This document shows positions 49,159 through 58,180 of a stretch of DNA of 64,000 nucleotides, in pieces. The stretch comes from Sphingomonas leidyi (GTDB lineage Bacteria; Pseudomonadota; Alphaproteobacteria; Sphingomonadales; Sphingomonadaceae), in the NCBI RefSeq assembly GCF_011761945.1, contig NZ_JAASQV010000006.1, forward strand, positions 142,761-206,760, in the 5' to 3' direction. Both the position numbers and the translations under genes were made by a program. Within the stretch, counting starts at the first letter, position 1. Every line of letters starts with the position of its first letter. The notes under the pieces were generated by a model that was not told the DNA's origin, did not search any database, and saw only the letters and a list, made by a program, of their open reading frames with translations.

Positions 49159-50049
49159 ATGGCTTTGATCGGCTACGCGCGGGTCTCGACCGACGAGCAG
49201 GACACGGCCATCCAGCTCAGTGCGCTGCGCGCCGAAGGCTGCACGGTGATCCTCGAGGACAAGGCGAGCGGGGGCAGCCGCGATCGTCCGAACCTCGCGC
49301 GTGCGCTCGCACGCGTCGGGCATGGCGATACGTTGCTGGTGGTTCGGATCGACCGTTTGGCACGATCGCTTTCGCATCTGCTCGAGATCGTGGAGACCCT
49401 GAGGGGGAAGGGCGCCTATTTTCGCTCGATCAACGATCCGATCGATACATCGAGCGCGCAGGGCATGCTGATGACGCAAATGCTCGGCGCCTTCGCGGAG
49501 TTCGAGCGTGCGCTGATCCGCGAGCGGACCCGCGCCGGTCTTAAGGCGGCCGTTGCACGAGGAGCTAAACCTGGAAACCCGAAGATGCGCGCACGCGATC
49601 CGGCGGCGATCGCCGATATCCGCTACAGCCTCAAGGAACGCTATCTCAATGAGTTGATCGACGATCGGCACCGCTGGTTGCCGACGGTTGCCAGATTGCG
49701 GCCGCATCTGCCTTGGGCACTAGTCCTACGGCAAATCCGCGCCATCACGCCACCCGTGCGCTCGTTCAGCGAGCGAACTCTGGTGAAAGCGTGCCGAGCC
49801 CTGGTAAAGGCCGGCTATGCCGATGCAATCATCCTTGACCAGGCACCGCGCCTGCCGCCTGATACGCGGGTCGCGCGGCTTGTCGCCGATCGCCTGAAAA
49901 CGCATCCGGATTCCTCGTTACGGGACATTGCGTCCTGGCTGACCCGAGATCTGCGTGAGCCAACGCCGCGCGGCGGATTGGCATGGTCGCCCGAGGGCGT
50001 GCGGCGGGTGATTGGGCAAGCGCAGAAGCTGCAATTGCTCCAGGATTGA
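49159..50049 (+). CDS. tniR: Transposon serine resolvase
   Basis: A 296-residue serine recombinase. The catalytic serine is S10 in GYARVSTDEQD; VVRIDRLARSLSHLLE and FAEFERALIRERTRAGL are the usual active-site and E-helix motifs. The C-terminal extension of about 110 residues beyond the standard 185 is unusual and may hold extra DNA-binding helices. It resolves Tn cointegrates. Gene position fits tniR of Tn402-type elements. Confidence 0.85.
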   Translation: MALIGYARVSTDEQDTAIQLSALRAEGCTVILEDKASGGSRDRPNLARALARVGHGDTLLVVRIDRLARSLSHLLEIVETLRGKGAYFRSINDPIDTSSAQGMLMTQMLGAFAEFERALIRERTRAGLKAAVARGAKPGNPKMRARDPAAIADIRYSLKERYLNELIDDRHRWLPTVARLRPHLPWALVLRQIRAITPPVRSFSERTLVKACRALVKAGYADAIILDQAPRLPPDTRVARLVADRLKTHPDSSLRDIASWLTRDLREPTPRGGLAWSPEGVRRVIGQAQKLQLLQD

Positions 50050-50161
50050 TCCAGAGCTTCCTTTTTGCGAATAATTCGCAGATAAGCGCGGTCAGGAATT
50101 GCGAAGTTCGCAGGATTCGGGCTTAAGAACACTTTGGAAGGAAAGGTCTCTCGACCTTGCT

Positions 50162-50488
50162 ATGTTGATCGTCCGGCTACTTTCCTTGCTGTTCGTGCTG
50201 ACGCTGGCTTTCTCCCACGGCGGTCCGATCGCGTCGATCAGCCACGATCACGCGCTCACGGCCGAACATCATCATGCCGGGCATGGCCATAGCCCTAGCG
50301 ATGCGCCCGATACCGATCATGAATCGGACGGGACCAGCGCCCATGTTCATCTGCTCGTCGACCGGCTCGCGTATGCGGCGCCGGTCCCGGCGACGAGGCT
50401 TGACCGAGCGCCCCGACACTGGCCGCACAACCAACCGCAACTGCCATCGGCCGTTCTCGCGCCGCTGCTCGAGCCACCCGCCGCCTGA
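50162..50488 (+). CDS. His-rich exported protein (CzcI-like)
   Basis: A 108-residue protein with an N-terminal signal-like helix (LLSLLFVLTLAFS) and a His/Asp-rich region: HDHALTAEHHHAGHGHSPSD, then HVHLL. It probably binds divalent metal in the periplasm. A second, longer His-rich protein at 59520 is similar in layout, so the two may be buffers or sensors flanking the cargo. Start at the ATG at 50162. Confidence 0.65.
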   Translation: MLIVRLLSLLFVLTLAFSHGGPIASISHDHALTAEHHHAGHGHSPSDAPDTDHESDGTSAHVHLLVDRLAYAAPVPATRLDRAPRHWPHNQPQLPSAVLAPLLEPPAA

Positions 50489-50599
50489 GCCTGATGCGGC
50501 AGCCGCCGCGTGAACGCGGTGCGGGTTTGTTTCGCGCCGTTTCTCCAGGCATGTGCCTGGCGGGCCGCTTGCCCGTCCGGCGCTCAGGAAAGTCATGTC

Positions 50600-51319
50600 A
50601 TGAATTCCTTACGGGCCAGACCTCCGGCGATTTGCCGCACGGTCCTCCTTGCCCTGATGGCCTTTTCCTTCGCTGGCGCGGCTTTCGCGCACGGCGTCGC
50701 CGAGGGCGATCAGGGCTATATCGAACAGACGAGCGGGCCACAGATCGGCGCGTTCCTCTATCTCGGCGCCAAGCATATGGTGACGGGCTACGACCATCTG
50801 CTGTTCCTGTTCGGCGTGATCTTCTTCCTCTACCGGATGAAGGACATCGCCGCCTATGTGACGCTGTTCGCGATCGGTCACTCGACGACGCTGATCGCGG
50901 GCGTCCTCATGGGCACGAATGTCAGCGCCTATCTGGTCGATGCGATCATCGGCCTGTCGGTCGTTTACAAGGCGCTCGACAACCTCGGCGCGTTCCAGCG
51001 ATGGTTCGGCGTCCAGCCCAATACCAAGGCGGCGGTGCTGATCTTCGGCCTGTTCCACGGCTTCGGCCTTGCGACCAAGCTACAAGACTTCTCGCTGTCC
51101 CCGGATGGGCTGATCGTCAATCTCCTCTCGTTCAATGTCGGCGTCGAGATCGGGCAGATCCTCGCGCTCGCCGCCATCCTTATCGTCATGGGCTACTGGC
51201 GGCGCACGCGCAGCTTTTCGGCCCATGCCTTCACCGCCAACGTCGTGCTGATGACCGCGGGCTTCGTGCTCACCGGCTATCAGCTCGCGGGCTTTGCTCT
51301 GGAAGGAGCCGCATCATGA
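50600..51319 (+). CDS. HupE/UreJ-like membrane permease
   Basis: A 239-residue membrane protein with a cleavable signal (FAGAAFAHG), then six or seven helices. Conserved histidines and acids: GAKHMVTGYDHLLFLFGVIFF, AIGHSTTLIAGV and GLFHGFGLATKL. HupE/UreJ proteins transport nickel or cobalt; this branch is often found next to Czc-type efflux genes. The ATG at 50600 follows an AGGAAAG box. The direction of transport here is uncertain. Confidence 0.82.
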   Translation: MNSLRARPPAICRTVLLALMAFSFAGAAFAHGVAEGDQGYIEQTSGPQIGAFLYLGAKHMVTGYDHLLFLFGVIFFLYRMKDIAAYVTLFAIGHSTTLIAGVLMGTNVSAYLVDAIIGLSVVYKALDNLGAFQRWFGVQPNTKAAVLIFGLFHGFGLATKLQDFSLSPDGLIVNLLSFNVGVEIGQILALAAILIVMGYWRRTRSFSAHAFTANVVLMTAGFVLTGYQLAGFALEGAAS

Positions 51320-51909
51320 ACCAAGTTCCGCAACCCGGCATCGGGGAGTTGCCGAGCCTGCGCCAGCTCAACCGCGCGACCCTGATCGCTCTCGGAGCCG
51401 CCGCCGTCATTCTCGTGACGACCGTGCTTCCGGCCGAATATGGCGTCGATCCCACCGGCGTCGGCCGCTTGCTCGGGCTGACCGAGATGGGCAAGGTCAA
51501 GCGGGCGGAAGCCGCAAGCCATGCCGTCCCGGCGACGCCCGTGGCCGCAGCGCCCGCCGCATCCCCGGCGCCCGCGCTGAAGGCCGGGGAACGCGTCGAG
51601 GTGAAGCTGACGCTCGCTCCCAATGAAGGCCGTGAGGTCAAGGCGACCATGAAGGCGGGCGGCGAGTTCGACTATCGCTGGGCCACGGATGGCGCGGAGG
51701 TCCGTTTCGAGCTGCACGGCGAGCCGGCAGGCGCTGCGAGCGACGACTATACGAGCTATGAGAAAGGCAGCTCGGCTGGCGCATCGGGCAAGTTCCGCGC
51801 GCCCTTCGACGGCACGCATGGCTGGTATTGGAAGAACCGCACCGACCAGCCCGTCACCATCACCGTGACCGCAACCGGCGACTTCGAGAAGTTCGCCGCG
51901 CTTCCCTGA
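51316..51909 (+). CDS. Membrane-anchored protein of the metal cluster
   Basis: A 197-residue protein; ATG at 51316 overlaps the HupE-like stop by four bases. One N-terminal membrane helix (TLIALGAAAVILVTTVL) is followed by an Ala/Pro linker and a beta-rich domain ending GTHGWYWKNRTDQPVTITVTATG. Proteins with this layout follow HupE-like genes in other sphingomonad metal islands. Role unknown, probably periplasmic and tied to the permease. Confidence 0.65.
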   Translation: MNQVPQPGIGELPSLRQLNRATLIALGAAAVILVTTVLPAEYGVDPTGVGRLLGLTEMGKVKRAEAASHAVPATPVAAAPAASPAPALKAGERVEVKLTLAPNEGREVKATMKAGGEFDYRWATDGAEVRFELHGEPAGAASDDYTSYEKGSSAGASGKFRAPFDGTHGWYWKNRTDQPVTITVTATGDFEKFAALP

Positions 51910-51940
51910 ACCTCATTTCCAATCTGAAAAGGATATTTCC

Positions 51941-52270
51941 ATGCGTATTGCTCTTATCGCTCTTGCCGCCTTCGCGCTCCATGCTGCCCCGGCGCTCGCC
52001 CATCCCGACCATGACGACGAGGAGCATGAGGCGCGCACCCCCCAGCAGACCGCCCGCGACAATGTGGTGCGGCTCATCAGCCAGGCGAAGCTGCCGGCGA
52101 GCTGGTCGAAGGCGACCGTTGCCGGCACGCGCGAGCGCACCAGCCAGGGTCAGCGCCAGACGATCGTGACCTTTCGCAACGAAGCCGAACCGAATGCGGC
52201 GCGCAAGCTGTTCCATGTCGTGCTGACGGCAGGCGGCCAGTTCGTCTTGGGCGACTTCCGCCAGCCTTGA
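51941..52270 (+). CDS. Small exported His/Asp-rich protein (DUF6488-like)
   Basis: A 109-residue exported protein: signal peptide ending in APALAH, followed at once by the metal-binding-like HPDHDDEEHEAR, then a compact domain (VVRLISQAKLPASWSKA). The pattern recalls DUF6488 proteins of metal clusters; the name is from memory. The last gene of the plus-strand cargo operon, followed by a strong terminator. Confidence 0.65.
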   Translation: MRIALIALAAFALHAAPALAHPDHDDEEHEARTPQQTARDNVVRLISQAKLPASWSKATVAGTRERTSQGQRQTIVTFRNEAEPNAARKLFHVVLTAGGQFVLGDFRQP

Positions 52271-52278
52271 CCCTGCAA

Positions 52279-52312
52279 GGACGCCGGGGCCATCCCCCGG
52301 CGTCCGCTTTTC
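52279..52312 (+). terminator. Rho-independent terminator
   Basis: A perfect 11-bp stem (GGACGCCGGGG, 52279-52289, with 52295-52305) followed by GCTTTT. It separates the convergent cargo operons. Confidence 0.85.
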
Positions 52313-52325
52313 CGACTCCGCGATC

Positions 52326-53666
52326 CTATCGGATCGGCCAGTGCGGATGCAGTTCGTCGATCACGAATATATGGGCCGCGCGACCCTGCGGATGGCCTTC
52401 GGCGAGATGGGGATGGTCGGGCGGAAGGGCGGCGTGATCGTGCTCCACCACGTCGGCATCCTCCTTTGGCCAGATCAGGAACGCTAGTCCCACGCCGATC
52501 AGCGACAGCGCGGCGGCGACCGCGAACGCCAGGCCCATGCCACCCTGCGCGCCGGTCTGGCCAGCCAGCGGATAGGCGACGAGCCAGCACACATGGCTGA
52601 GCGCGAACTGCGCGGCGAACAGGGCGGGCCGATCCGCTTCGCCCGACGATCGTCGTAACAGGCGGCCGCCCGGCGTGATGCTCGCCGAATAGGCAATGCC
52701 GAGCACCGCCCACCCCGCGAGAATGACGCTCCAATAGCCGGGCGAGGCATGACCGCGCCAGGAGAGAGCCAGCGCGGCCAGCGCGATGGTCATTGCCGGG
52801 GCCGCCGCAAGCATCACCGTGCGGTCGGGCAGCTTGTCGAGCAGGCGCGGCAGCAGCAGCGCGGCCAACATCGAGCCGCCGCCGAACGCGGCGAGCGTGA
52901 TCGCCACCTCCCGTTGCCCCAACCCGAGCGCCGCCTGCACCAGCACCGGCGTATTGACGATCACCATCGCGCTCGCGGCGGCGGCGGCGAGCGTCACCGC
53001 CAGCAGCCCGCGCAGCCGGGGCGTCTTGAGATAGAGCCGGGCGCCGCGCGTGGTGTTGTCGTAGATGCCGCCTTTTGGCTTGGCGGCGGCAGCACGCGGC
53101 AGAACCGTCGTCAGGACCAGCAGCGCCGAGCAGGCAAAGCCGATCGCGGTGCCCGAAAACAGCCAGTGGAAGTTCATCACCGTCAGCAGCGCGGCGGCGA
53201 GCATCGGGCTGGTCAGGCTTTCCATGTCGTAAGCGAGGCGCGAGAGCGACAATGCGCTAGTATAGTCCTTCTCGTCGGGCAGCACGTCAGGAATGGTGGC
53301 CTGGAAGGTGGGCGTGAATCCGGCCGAGGCTGATTGCAGCACGAAGATCAGGAAATAGACCTGCCAGACCTGATCGACGAACGGCAGCGCCAGCGCGACC
53401 AGCCCACGGATCACGTCCATCGCGACAAGGAAGCTGCGGCGCGGCAAGCGGCTCGCATAGGCGCCGACGGCCGGGGCGACGCCGATATAGGCGATCATCT
53501 TGATCGCCATCGCCGTGCCGAGCACGGCCCCCGCATCGGCCCCGGCGATGTCATAGGCGAGCAGGCCGAGCGCGACCGTGGCGAGGCCGGTGCCGACCAG
53601 CGCGATTATCTGCGCCAGGAACAGGTGGCGGTAGGTGCGATTGGCGAGAACCGAGAGCATGGGCAA
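52326..53666 (-). CDS. MFS transporter, likely metal exporter
   Basis: A 446-residue MFS protein with about 12 helices. It begins LANRTYRHLFLAQIIALVGTGLATVALGLLAYDI, typical of the NreB-like and related branches. The C-terminal tail is His-rich (EHDHAALPPDHPHLAEGH), a common feature of nickel or cobalt exporters. It is the last gene of the minus-strand cargo and lies 53 bases after the RND pump gene. Confidence 0.82.
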   Translation of the reverse strand: MPMLSVLANRTYRHLFLAQIIALVGTGLATVALGLLAYDIAGADAGAVLGTAMAIKMIAYIGVAPAVGAYASRLPRRSFLVAMDVIRGLVALALPFVDQVWQVYFLIFVLQSASAGFTPTFQATIPDVLPDEKDYTSALSLSRLAYDMESLTSPMLAAALLTVMNFHWLFSGTAIGFACSALLVLTTVLPRAAAAKPKGGIYDNTTRGARLYLKTPRLRGLLAVTLAAAAASAMVIVNTPVLVQAALGLGQREVAITLAAFGGGSMLAALLLPRLLDKLPDRTVMLAAAPAMTIALAALALSWRGHASPGYWSVILAGWAVLGIAYSASITPGGRLLRRSSGEADRPALFAAQFALSHVCWLVAYPLAGQTGAQGGMGLAFAVAAALSLIGVGLAFLIWPKEDADVVEHDHAALPPDHPHLAEGHPQGRAAHIFVIDELHPHWPIR

Positions 53667-53718
53667 TTCCTCAGACTGTCCGCTCCCATGCGCGATCGAC
53701 GCATGGGAGCGGCATGGG

Positions 53719-56700
53719 TCAGTTTATGGCGGGCGCCATGTCCGGCGGCGTTCGCGTTTCGGGTTCGGCCCTGCGGCCATGCACGAGGCGATAGAGCGCG
53801 GGCAGGACCAGCAGCGTCAGCAGTGTCGAGGAGATGATGCCGCCGATCACAACTGTTGCGAGCGGCCGCTGCACTTCCGCGCCCGCGCCGACGTTGAACG
53901 CCATCGGCACGAACCCGAGGCTTGCCACCAGCGCGGTCATCAGCACGGGTCTCAGCCTGGTGAGGGCGCCTTCGCGGATCGCATCCTCAAGGCCGTTGCC
54001 ACTGGCGCGGAGCTGCCGGATGAAGCTTAGCATCACCACGCCGTTCAGGACCGCCACGCCCGAGAGCGCGATGAACCCGACACCCGCCGAGATCGAGAGC
54101 GGCATACCCCGGATCAGCAGCGCCGCCACGCCGCCGGTCAGCGCCAGCGGCACGCCGGAGAAGACGATGGCGGAATCCCTGGCGGATCGGAACAGGCCGT
54201 AGAGCAAGCCGAAGATCAGCAGCAGCGCGGCGGGCACCACCAGGCGCAGCCGCTCGGCCGCCGAGATCAATTGCTCGAACGTACCGCCATAGCTCACCCA
54301 ATAGCCGGAGGGGACTTCGACCTCGGCGTCCACCTTTTGCTGAAGCTCCTCGATGAACGAGCCGAGATCGCGCCCGCGCACGTTGGCGGTCACGACGACG
54401 CGGCGCTTGCCGTCCTCGCGGCTGATCTGGTTGGGTCCGATCACCACCTCGACCTTGGCGACATCGGCGAGCGGCACGAACCCGCGCGGGTTGGCGCCAT
54501 TGCCTGCCAGCGGAATCCGCAAGCGCCCGATCTCGTCGGCCTTGCTCCTGATGTCCTCGGGCAATCGCACGATCACCGGGAAGCGCCGGTCGCCCTCGAA
54601 TATCCGCCCGGCCTCCCGGCCGCCGATCGAGACCGCCACCACCTCCTGGATATCACCGATGTTGAGGCCGAGCCGCGCCAGCGCCGCCCGGTCGGGCGTG
54701 ATCTGGAGGACGGGCAGCCCCGTAACCTGCTCGACGCTCACATCCTGCGCGCCCTCGATGCCGCTCACCACGCCTTCGACGGCCTGACCGATCTCCAACA
54801 ACTGATCGAGATCGTCGCCGAACACCTTGATCGCGACATCGGCCCGGACGCCCGACAGCAGTTCGTTGAATCGCATCTGGATCGGCTGGGTGAACTCGTA
54901 ATTGTTGCCGGGAATGGTCGCGGCGGCTTCCTGCATCTCGCGGACCAGCTCGGCCTTGGGCTTGCGCGGGTCCGGCCATTCGCTGCGATCCTTGAGCATT
55001 ATAAAGGTATCGGCGACCGAAGGGGGCATCGGATCGGTCGCCACTTCGGCGGTGCCGATCTTGGCGACGATCCGCTCGACCTCGGGGAACCGCTTCAATC
55101 GCGCTTCGAGCGTGGTCTGCATCTGGATCGCCTGGCTGAGACTTGTGCCGGGGATGCGCAGGGCGTGGAGCGCGATGTCGCCCTCGTCGAGATTGGGAAC
55201 GAACTCCGATCCCATGCGCGTCGCGGCAAAGCCCGCGATGGCGACCAGCGCCACCGCGCCCGCGACGAACGCAACCCGGAGCCGCAGGGCGGCATCGAGC
55301 GCGGGCGCATAGACCTTGCGCGCCCAGCCCATCAGACGGCTTTCCTTCTCCTCAACCTTGCCGGTGACGAACAGCGCGACTGCCGCCGGCACGAAGCTCA
55401 GCGACAGGATCAGCGCGAAGGTCAGCGCCATGACGACGGTGATCGCCATCGGGTGGAACATTTTCCCCTCGACGCCGGTGAGCGCGAAGATCGGCACATA
55501 GACCAGAGCGATGATGAGCATCCCGAACAGCGACGGCCGGATGACCTCCGACGTCGCCGACGCGGCGAGCGCGAAGCGTTCCTCGCGTTTCAGCAGCCGC
55601 CCTAGCTGGTGCTGTGCCTCGCCGAACCGGCGCAGGCAGTTCTCGACGATGATGACCGCGCCATCGACGATCAGCCCGAAGTCGAGCGCGCCCAGGCTCA
55701 TGAGATTGCCCGAGACGCCCGCGCGCACCATGCCGGTGATGGTCATCAGCATGGTAATCGGGATCACCGCCGCCGTGATGAGCGCCGCGCGGATATTGCC
55801 GAGCAGCAGGAACAGGACGACGATCACCAGCAGCGCACCTTCGAGCAGGTTCTTCTCGACGGTCCAGATCGCCCGTTCGACGAGATCGGTGCGATCGTAG
55901 ATCGGCACGGCCTTCACGCCCGCCGGGAGCGCCCTGGCCGCTTCCTCGAGCCGCGCGGCGGCCGCGCGCGCGACGATCCGGCTGTTCTCACCAGCCAGCA
56001 TGAACACGGTGCCGAGCACGACTTCCTGGCCGTTCTCGGTCGCCGCGCCGGTGCGCAGTTCTTCGCCCATGCCGACATCGGCGACATCGGCCACGCGGAT
56101 CGGTATCCCGCCCCGATTGGTTACGATGATCGACTTGAGATCGTCGATGCCCGACGCCTGGCCCGGCACGCGGACCAGATATTGCTCGCCGTAGCGCTCG
56201 ACATAGCCCGCGCCGACATTGGCGTTGTTGCGCCCCAATGCCTCGACAACATCGTTGAGAGTAAGCCCATAGGCCGAGAGCCGGTCAGGCAGCGGCGTCA
56301 CATGATACTGTCGCTCATAGCCGCCGATGCTGTTGACCTCGGTGACGCCGGGGGTGTTCCTGAGCTGGGGCCGGATCACCCAATCCTGAAGCGTGCGCAG
56401 ATCTTCGGGTGTATAGCGGCTCCCATCCGGCTTGCGGGCATTCGGCGCCGCTTCCAGCGTATACATGAAGATCTCGCCCAGCCCGGTGGCGATCGGCCCC
56501 ATCTCGGGCGCGACGCCATCGGGAAGCTGGTCGCGCGCCGTCTGGAGCCGTTCGTTGATGAGCTGGCGCGCAAAGTAGATATTGGTGCCGTCCTCGAACA
56601 CGGCCGTTACCTGGGAAAGACCGTAGCGCGAGATCGAGCGGGTATATTGCAGGCCCGGCAAACCGGCGATCGCGGTCTCGACCGGGAAGGTGACGCGCTG

Positions 56701-56940
56701 CTCGGCTTCGAGCGGCGAGAAGCCGGTCGCTTCGCTGTTGATCTGCACCTGGACGTTGGTGATGTCCGGCGTCGCGTCGATCGGCAGGCGCTGGAAGGCC
56801 CAGACGCCGATGCCGCAGAGCAGCGCGACAACGACCAGCACGGCCCAGCGGAAGCGGATCGCGGAGGCGACAATCTTTTCCAGAAGAGGTGGGCGTTCAA
56901 GCAAGGGCGTATGCTTGTGGGTGGCGGTCTCAGTGGTCAT
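53719..56940 (-). CDS. czcA: CzcA/CusA-type RND metal efflux pump
   Basis: A 1073-residue heavy-metal RND pump. It has the two-fold RND layout with large periplasmic loops; the signature DFGLIVDGAVIIVEN near residue 419 contains the acidic residues used in proton coupling by Czc-type pumps. N-terminal SAIRFRWAVLVVVALLCGIGVW is helix 1. It exports divalent cations through CzcB and CzcC. The ATG overlaps czcB by 11 bases. Metal choice (Co/Zn/Cd or Ni) cannot be settled by eye. Confidence 0.92.
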   Translation of the reverse strand: MTTETATHKHTPLLERPPLLEKIVASAIRFRWAVLVVVALLCGIGVWAFQRLPIDATPDITNVQVQINSEATGFSPLEAEQRVTFPVETAIAGLPGLQYTRSISRYGLSQVTAVFEDGTNIYFARQLINERLQTARDQLPDGVAPEMGPIATGLGEIFMYTLEAAPNARKPDGSRYTPEDLRTLQDWVIRPQLRNTPGVTEVNSIGGYERQYHVTPLPDRLSAYGLTLNDVVEALGRNNANVGAGYVERYGEQYLVRVPGQASGIDDLKSIIVTNRGGIPIRVADVADVGMGEELRTGAATENGQEVVLGTVFMLAGENSRIVARAAAARLEEAARALPAGVKAVPIYDRTDLVERAIWTVEKNLLEGALLVIVVLFLLLGNIRAALITAAVIPITMLMTITGMVRAGVSGNLMSLGALDFGLIVDGAVIIVENCLRRFGEAQHQLGRLLKREERFALAASATSEVIRPSLFGMLIIALVYVPIFALTGVEGKMFHPMAITVVMALTFALILSLSFVPAAVALFVTGKVEEKESRLMGWARKVYAPALDAALRLRVAFVAGAVALVAIAGFAATRMGSEFVPNLDEGDIALHALRIPGTSLSQAIQMQTTLEARLKRFPEVERIVAKIGTAEVATDPMPPSVADTFIMLKDRSEWPDPRKPKAELVREMQEAAATIPGNNYEFTQPIQMRFNELLSGVRADVAIKVFGDDLDQLLEIGQAVEGVVSGIEGAQDVSVEQVTGLPVLQITPDRAALARLGLNIGDIQEVVAVSIGGREAGRIFEGDRRFPVIVRLPEDIRSKADEIGRLRIPLAGNGANPRGFVPLADVAKVEVVIGPNQISREDGKRRVVVTANVRGRDLGSFIEELQQKVDAEVEVPSGYWVSYGGTFEQLISAAERLRLVVPAALLLIFGLLYGLFRSARDSAIVFSGVPLALTGGVAALLIRGMPLSISAGVGFIALSGVAVLNGVVMLSFIRQLRASGNGLEDAIREGALTRLRPVLMTALVASLGFVPMAFNVGAGAEVQRPLATVVIGGIISSTLLTLLVLPALYRLVHGRRAEPETRTPPDMAPAIN

Positions 56941-58180
56941 GGCTGGCCCCCGACTTGTCGATGTCGGCGCGGATCAGGAAAGCGCCGTCGGTCACATATT
57001 CGGTGCCGGGTTCGAGGCCGCCGAGCACTTCGGTCCATTCAGGCGTGCGCCGCCCGATCTCCAGCATCCGCACCTCGTAGGTGTTGCCGACCCTGGCATA
57101 GACCACCTCGAAATCGCGGAACCGCTGGATGGCCTTGGTCCTGACCGCGAGCGGCACTTGCGCTTCGGCCACGGCGAACGATCCCTCGACGCCCATGCCG
57201 GGGCGGAAGGTTCGCGACGCTTCGGGCGGCAGATGGACATGCGCCATCATCGTCTGGCTGGCGACGTCCGCGGTCGGCAGCACGGCTTCCACGGGCGCGT
57301 CGAGCTTCGCTTCGCCCGACAGGCTTCGCACGCTCACCCGCTGGCCCACGCGCACGCGCTCGGCGTCGCGGGGATAGACGAAGAACTCGGCATGGAGCTT
57401 CGTGGGATCGGCAACCACGAACAGCGCCCGGTCGCCGGTGGTGTCGCCGACATTGGCGTTCTTCTCGATGATGGTGCCGCTGATCGGCGCCGGCACCGCG
57501 TAGGTCTGGAGCGAATGGCTGGACTCGACGCGCAGGAGTGTCTGCCCCCGGCTGACCCGATCGCCCAGCTTGCCGGTCATCCAGACGATCTGGCCGGGAA
57601 GCCGGGCGCGGACATCGGCCTTGCCTTCGGGCGTGATCTCGATCCGCCCGCCCATGTCGATCAGCTCGGCAACGGTCGCGGAACCCGCGCGCTCGGTCTT
57701 GACGCCTCCGGCCCGCGCCGCCTCGGCCGAAATCGTCGTCCGGCCCTCATAGGAGGCGTAGGTCCAGTTGTGCGTGCGGCCGCCTTCGACCGCGCGCACC
57801 TTCACGTCGAACGAATGAGGCTCGATCACCACACCGCCGCCGCGCAGATAGTCCTCCTGCGGGGTGAAGGCAAAACGATCGACCTTGCCGCCAAGGCGCG
57901 ACAGCTCGATCGCAAGCTGGACTTCGCCTGGCGGAATGGGCTTGTCTTTCCGGTAGGCATAGACGTGGAACTCGGGATCTACGCCATCCTCGAAGATGGT
58001 GATCTCGACCGCGAAATCGCCGTCGCGCAGCATTCGCCCGCGATGCGGCCCGCGTTCATAGTCGTCGGCGGCAGCGGCCGCCTTGGGTTCGGCCGCCTCC
58101 TTGGTGGCAGGGGACTCGCCGCATCCGGCGAGCAGGGAAAGAGCGAGCAGCGAGCCCGCGAAAAGGAAGGATCGTGTCAT
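56930..58180 (-). CDS. czcB: CzcB-type periplasmic adaptor
   Basis: A 416-residue membrane-fusion protein with a lipoprotein signal (LLAGC, Cys20). Features of the CzcB branch include a His/Arg patch (YERGPHRGRML) and the barrel-sandwich domain GQIVWMTGKLGDRVSRGQTLLRVES. It bridges CzcA and CzcC. Start codon shares one base with the czcC stop. Confidence 0.9.
   Translation of the reverse strand: MTRSFLFAGSLLALSLLAGCGESPATKEAAEPKAAAAADDYERGPHRGRMLRDGDFAVEITIFEDGVDPEFHVYAYRKDKPIPPGEVQLAIELSRLGGKVDRFAFTPQEDYLRGGGVVIEPHSFDVKVRAVEGGRTHNWTYASYEGRTTISAEAARAGGVKTERAGSATVAELIDMGGRIEITPEGKADVRARLPGQIVWMTGKLGDRVSRGQTLLRVESSHSLQTYAVPAPISGTIIEKNANVGDTTGDRALFVVADPTKLHAEFFVYPRDAERVRVGQRVSVRSLSGEAKLDAPVEAVLPTADVASQTMMAHVHLPPEASRTFRPGMGVEGSFAVAEAQVPLAVRTKAIQRFRDFEVVYARVGNTYEVRMLEIGRRTPEWTEVLGGLEPGTEYVTDGAFLIRADIDKSGASHDH

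Noticed and set aside
54271..57144. Long plus-strand frames opposite czcA and czcB
   Set aside because: Shadows of clear RND and adaptor genes.
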